NCBI RefSeq assembly: GCF_938040765.1
Contig: NZ_CALIAA010000022.1
Location: 1-7,993, forward strand
Reading direction: 5' to 3'
DNA length: 7,993 nt
Source of the DNA: an uncultured Fretibacterium sp.
Lineage (GTDB): Bacteria; Synergistota; Synergistia; Synergistales; Aminobacteriaceae
In this document: piece after piece, positions 6,111 through 7,993 of the stretch
Layout of the letters: each line of letters opens with the position of its first letter
Position numbering within the stretch: the first letter of the stretch is position 1
Notes under the pieces: generated by a model
What the model saw: only the letters and a program-made list of their open reading frames with translations
The model's database searches: none
What the model was told of the DNA's origin: nothing
Made by a program: the position numbers and the translations under genes

Positions 6111-7115
6111 ATGGATATCTCCGCACACCGGTCGGAACGGGGACGCCGGCGATGGGTCCTTGGGGCGGTGCTGCTGGGGCTCCTGGCGTCCACGGCGGTC
6201 TGGCGGCTCGCGCTGGGGGAGTGGGACATCCCGCTCTCCCGCGTGGCCGCCCTGCTGCGGCCCGGACTGCCCGAGGCGGAGCGTACCCTGCCCGAGGCGC
6301 TGATCGTCCGGACGGTCCGGCTGCCCCGCCTCCTCGCCGCTGTCGGGACGGGCGGCCTGCTTGCGGTCTCCGGGGCGGTGCTCCAGGGACTGCTCTCAAA
6401 TCCGCTGGCCGAGCCCTACACCCTGGGCATCGCCGCCGGGGCGGCCTTTGGCGGGGCCTGTGGCCTCATCTTCAACGCCGCCCTGGTGACGCCCATGGCC
6501 TTTGCGGGCGCCGTCGCCGCGCTGTGGCTCGTCGGGCTCATCGCCTGGCGGAGCGGAGGGGGCGGGGCTCATCTGGTCCTGGCGGGGGTGATCGCCAACG
6601 CGGTCCTCTCCGCCGGGGTGACGTTTCTCAAGGCCGTCGCGGACGACCGGCTGGGGGCCATCGTCCTGTGGCTGATGGGCAGCTTCTCCGGTGCCGGGCC
6701 CGAGGGGGCCGCCGCCGTGTGGGCGGCCGCGGCTCTCGTTCTGCTCCCCGCCTGGGCCTGCGGCCCCATGCTCGACGCGGTGTCGCTGGGCGAGGGGCGG
6801 GGTGCGATGCTGGGCGTCGACGAGGCGAAGCTGCGGCGTCTCCTGCTCTGCGCCGCGTCCCTGGGGACCGCCGCGGCGGTGAGCCGGTTCGGCATCGTGG
6901 GGTTCGTGGGGCTCGTCGTCCCGCACCTCGTCCGCCTGACGGTCGGGCCCGCCCATCGGCCCCTGTCGCTGCTCTGCTTCCTGGCGGGAGGGACCCTTCT
7001 GGCCGCTGCGGACGGGTTCGCCCAGCGGATGGGCGAGCTGCCGGTCGGCGTGCTCACCGCGCTGATCGGGGGGCCCTTTTTCTGCTGGCTCCTGATGCGG
7101 CGCGGGGCACGGTGA
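6111..7115 (+). CDS. FecCD/BtuC-family ABC importer permease
   Basis: This 334-residue inner-membrane protein belongs to the family that imports cobalamin, heme and iron-siderophores. It has a positively charged N-terminus (RSERGRRR), a first membrane helix at about 15-34, and many further hydrophobic segments, consistent with the family's ten helices. Family patterns are clear: RLPRLLAAVG (70-79), SGAVLQGLLSNPLAEPYTLG (87-106), LGEGRGAMLGVD (226-237, before the ATPase-contact region), GIVGFVGLVVPHLVRL (261-276) and LPVGVLTALIGGPFF (310-324). It starts 52 bp after cbiK with only a weak purine-rich stretch (GGGCAGG) ahead of the ATG, and ends four bases before the ATPase gene, so the two are probably translated together. 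Context under a cobalamin riboswitch suggests a corrinoid, cobalt-chelate or other tetrapyrrole as cargo, but the family alone does not decide this. Confidence 0.94.
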   Translation: MDISAHRSERGRRRWVLGAVLLGLLASTAVWRLALGEWDIPLSRVAALLRPGLPEAERTLPEALIVRTVRLPRLLAAVGTGGLLAVSGAVLQGLLSNPLAEPYTLGIAAGAAFGGACGLIFNAALVTPMAFAGAVAALWLVGLIAWRSGGGGAHLVLAGVIANAVLSAGVTFLKAVADDRLGAIVLWLMGSFSGAGPEGAAAVWAAAALVLLPAWACGPMLDAVSLGEGRGAMLGVDEAKLRRLLLCAASLGTAAAVSRFGIVGFVGLVVPHLVRLTVGPAHRPLSLLCFLAGGTLLAAADGFAQRMGELPVGVLTALIGGPFFCWLLMRRGAR

Positions 7116-7119
7116 CCCG

Positions 7120-7893
7120 ATGGCGCGGCCGTCCTTCCGGTTCGGGGCCCTGACGTCCCGCTACGGCGAGCGTGCCGTCCTGGATGGGCTCGATGGGGAG
7201 ATAGCCTCGGGCTGCCTGACGGCCCTGATCGGCCCCAACGGCAGCGGCAAGAGCACCCTGCTTCGGGTCCTGGCGGGCCTGCAGCCCTACGGGGGGACTC
7301 TGACCCTGGACGGGCGCGAGGCCCGGTCCCTCTCCCGGCGGGAGTTCGGGCGCCGGGTGGGCGTGGTCCCGCAGCAGTTCCGAACGGCCTACCCCTTCTC
7401 TGTATGGGAGGTTATCGGGATGGGACGCCTTCCGCATCGGGGCCTGTTCTCGCGGCTGACAGGGGAGGACGAGGAGCGCATCGCGGCGGCGGCGGAGCGC
7501 ATGGACGTGGCCCACCTGCTGCCGCGCCGCGCGACGGAGCTGTCGGGCGGGGAGGCGCAGCGCGTGCTGCTGGCCTCCGTGCTAGCCCAGGACCCGCCGG
7601 TCCTCTTGCTGGACGAGCCCACGTCGGCGCTCGACCCCAACCAGGCGGCCCGCGTGTTCTCCGTCCTGAGGGACCTGGCCCGGGAGGGCAAGACCGTCGT
7701 CGCCGCTGCCCATGACCTCAATGCCGCGCTGCCCTTCTCCGACGCCTTCATGGCCCTGAGGGGCGGGCGGCTGACGGCATGGGGCCCGGCGTCCGGTCTG
7801 GACAAAGAGACCTTGAAAGGGCTTTACGGAGCGGAGTTTCTGCCCTATCGATCCGAAAGGGGGGACGTGCTGTGGCGCGCCCTGGCGGAATGA
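7120..7893 (+). CDS. FepC/BtuD-type ABC transporter ATP-binding protein
   Basis: The 257-residue protein is the ATPase partner of the preceding permease and is peripheral to the inner membrane. All nucleotide-binding elements are intact: Walker A GPNGSGKST (38-46), Q-loop at Q85/Q86 in VVPQQF, signature LSGGEAQRVLLA (141-152), Walker B VLLLDEP (161-167), D-loop SALD (169-172) and H-loop H198 in AAAHDLN. The stretch YPFSVWEVIGMGRLPH (91-106) and the C-terminal GLYGAEFLPY are typical of the iron-siderophore/cobalamin branch. The start lies four bases after the permease stop, without its own strong ribosome binding site, which suggests translational coupling. No substrate-binding protein gene follows before the window ends. 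Confidence 0.95.
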   Translation: MARPSFRFGALTSRYGERAVLDGLDGEIASGCLTALIGPNGSGKSTLLRVLAGLQPYGGTLTLDGREARSLSRREFGRRVGVVPQQFRTAYPFSVWEVIGMGRLPHRGLFSRLTGEDEERIAAAAERMDVAHLLPRRATELSGGEAQRVLLASVLAQDPPVLLLDEPTSALDPNQAARVFSVLRDLAREGKTVVAAAHDLNAALPFSDAFMALRGGRLTAWGPASGLDKETLKGLYGAEFLPYRSERGDVLWRALAE

Positions 7894-7927
7894 ACGATGC
7901 GATGAAAACAACGAACGGCGGGACGGC

Positions 7928-7980
7928 GGAGGGGCTCCGCCCCTCCACCCCGTCAAGGGCCGCAGGCCCCTGCACCCCGT
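7928..7980 (+). repeat. Tandem pair of GC-rich hairpins, each followed by CACCCCGT
   Basis: GGAGGGGC-TCC-GCCCCTCC at 7928-7946 is a perfect hairpin and is followed by CACCCCGT (7946-7953). GGGCC-GCA-GGCCC at 7957-7969 is a second perfect hairpin, followed by CACCCCGT at 7973-7980. Two units with different stems but the same trailing octamer suggest an intergenic repeat family, and it may also end or stabilise the transporter transcript. No T-tract of terminator quality follows, only TTT at 7980-7982. Confidence 0.7.
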
Positions 7981-7993
7981 TTAGAAGGCACGA

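Noticed and set aside
7890..7993. Possible next gene starting at ATG 7890, overlapping the ATPase stop as ATGA
   Set aside because: The frame is open to the window edge, but it runs straight through the GC-rich hairpin repeat and gives a low-complexity peptide with no recognisable family. Sequence beyond the edge could revive it.

Overview
The window is GC-rich bacterial chromosome with the gene content of a Gram-negative-type anaerobe. I think a member of the Synergistota is most likely, but this is inferred from gene families and order, not from a marker gene. The clues are an RNase Y–YmdB pair (usual in Firmicutes and Synergistota), a TAXI-type TRAP solute receptor, a LytR_C-domain protein directly before rsfS, and an exported CbiK-type cobaltochelatase under a cobalamin riboswitch.

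Layout. Positions 1-346 (+) hold the C-terminal end of an LCP/LytR-type envelope protein, followed by rsfS (440-787, +), the ribosomal silencing factor. Next is a lone TAXI solute receptor (926-1885, +) with a signal peptide and a TTG start. It is followed by a 16-bp tandem duplication and a strong intrinsic terminator. The strand then switches: ymdB (1992-2789, -) lies downstream of rny (2948-4477, -), and a 122-bp imperfect palindrome sits between them and touches the rny stop codon. A good promoter for rny lies about 200 bp upstream of its start, so rny has a long leader containing a terminator-like hairpin.

The 684-bp gap from 4478 to 5161 is regulatory. It holds the rny leader and promoter (-), then a divergent promoter with a perfect TTGACA box (+), a class I-like cobalamin riboswitch aptamer, and a textbook intrinsic terminator that serves as its expression platform. 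These control a three-gene cluster: cbiK with a signal peptide (5162-6058), a FecCD/BtuC-type permease (6111-7115) and its ATPase (7120-7893). The likely logic is that cobalamin sufficiency stops transcription before cbiK and the importer. No substrate-binding protein is visible, so the exported chelatase may itself work with the importer or its ligand; that is an inference.

The window ends in two GC-rich perfect hairpins, each followed by CACCCCGT, which look like an intergenic repeat. No rRNA, tRNA, CRISPR array, transposase or phage gene was seen.
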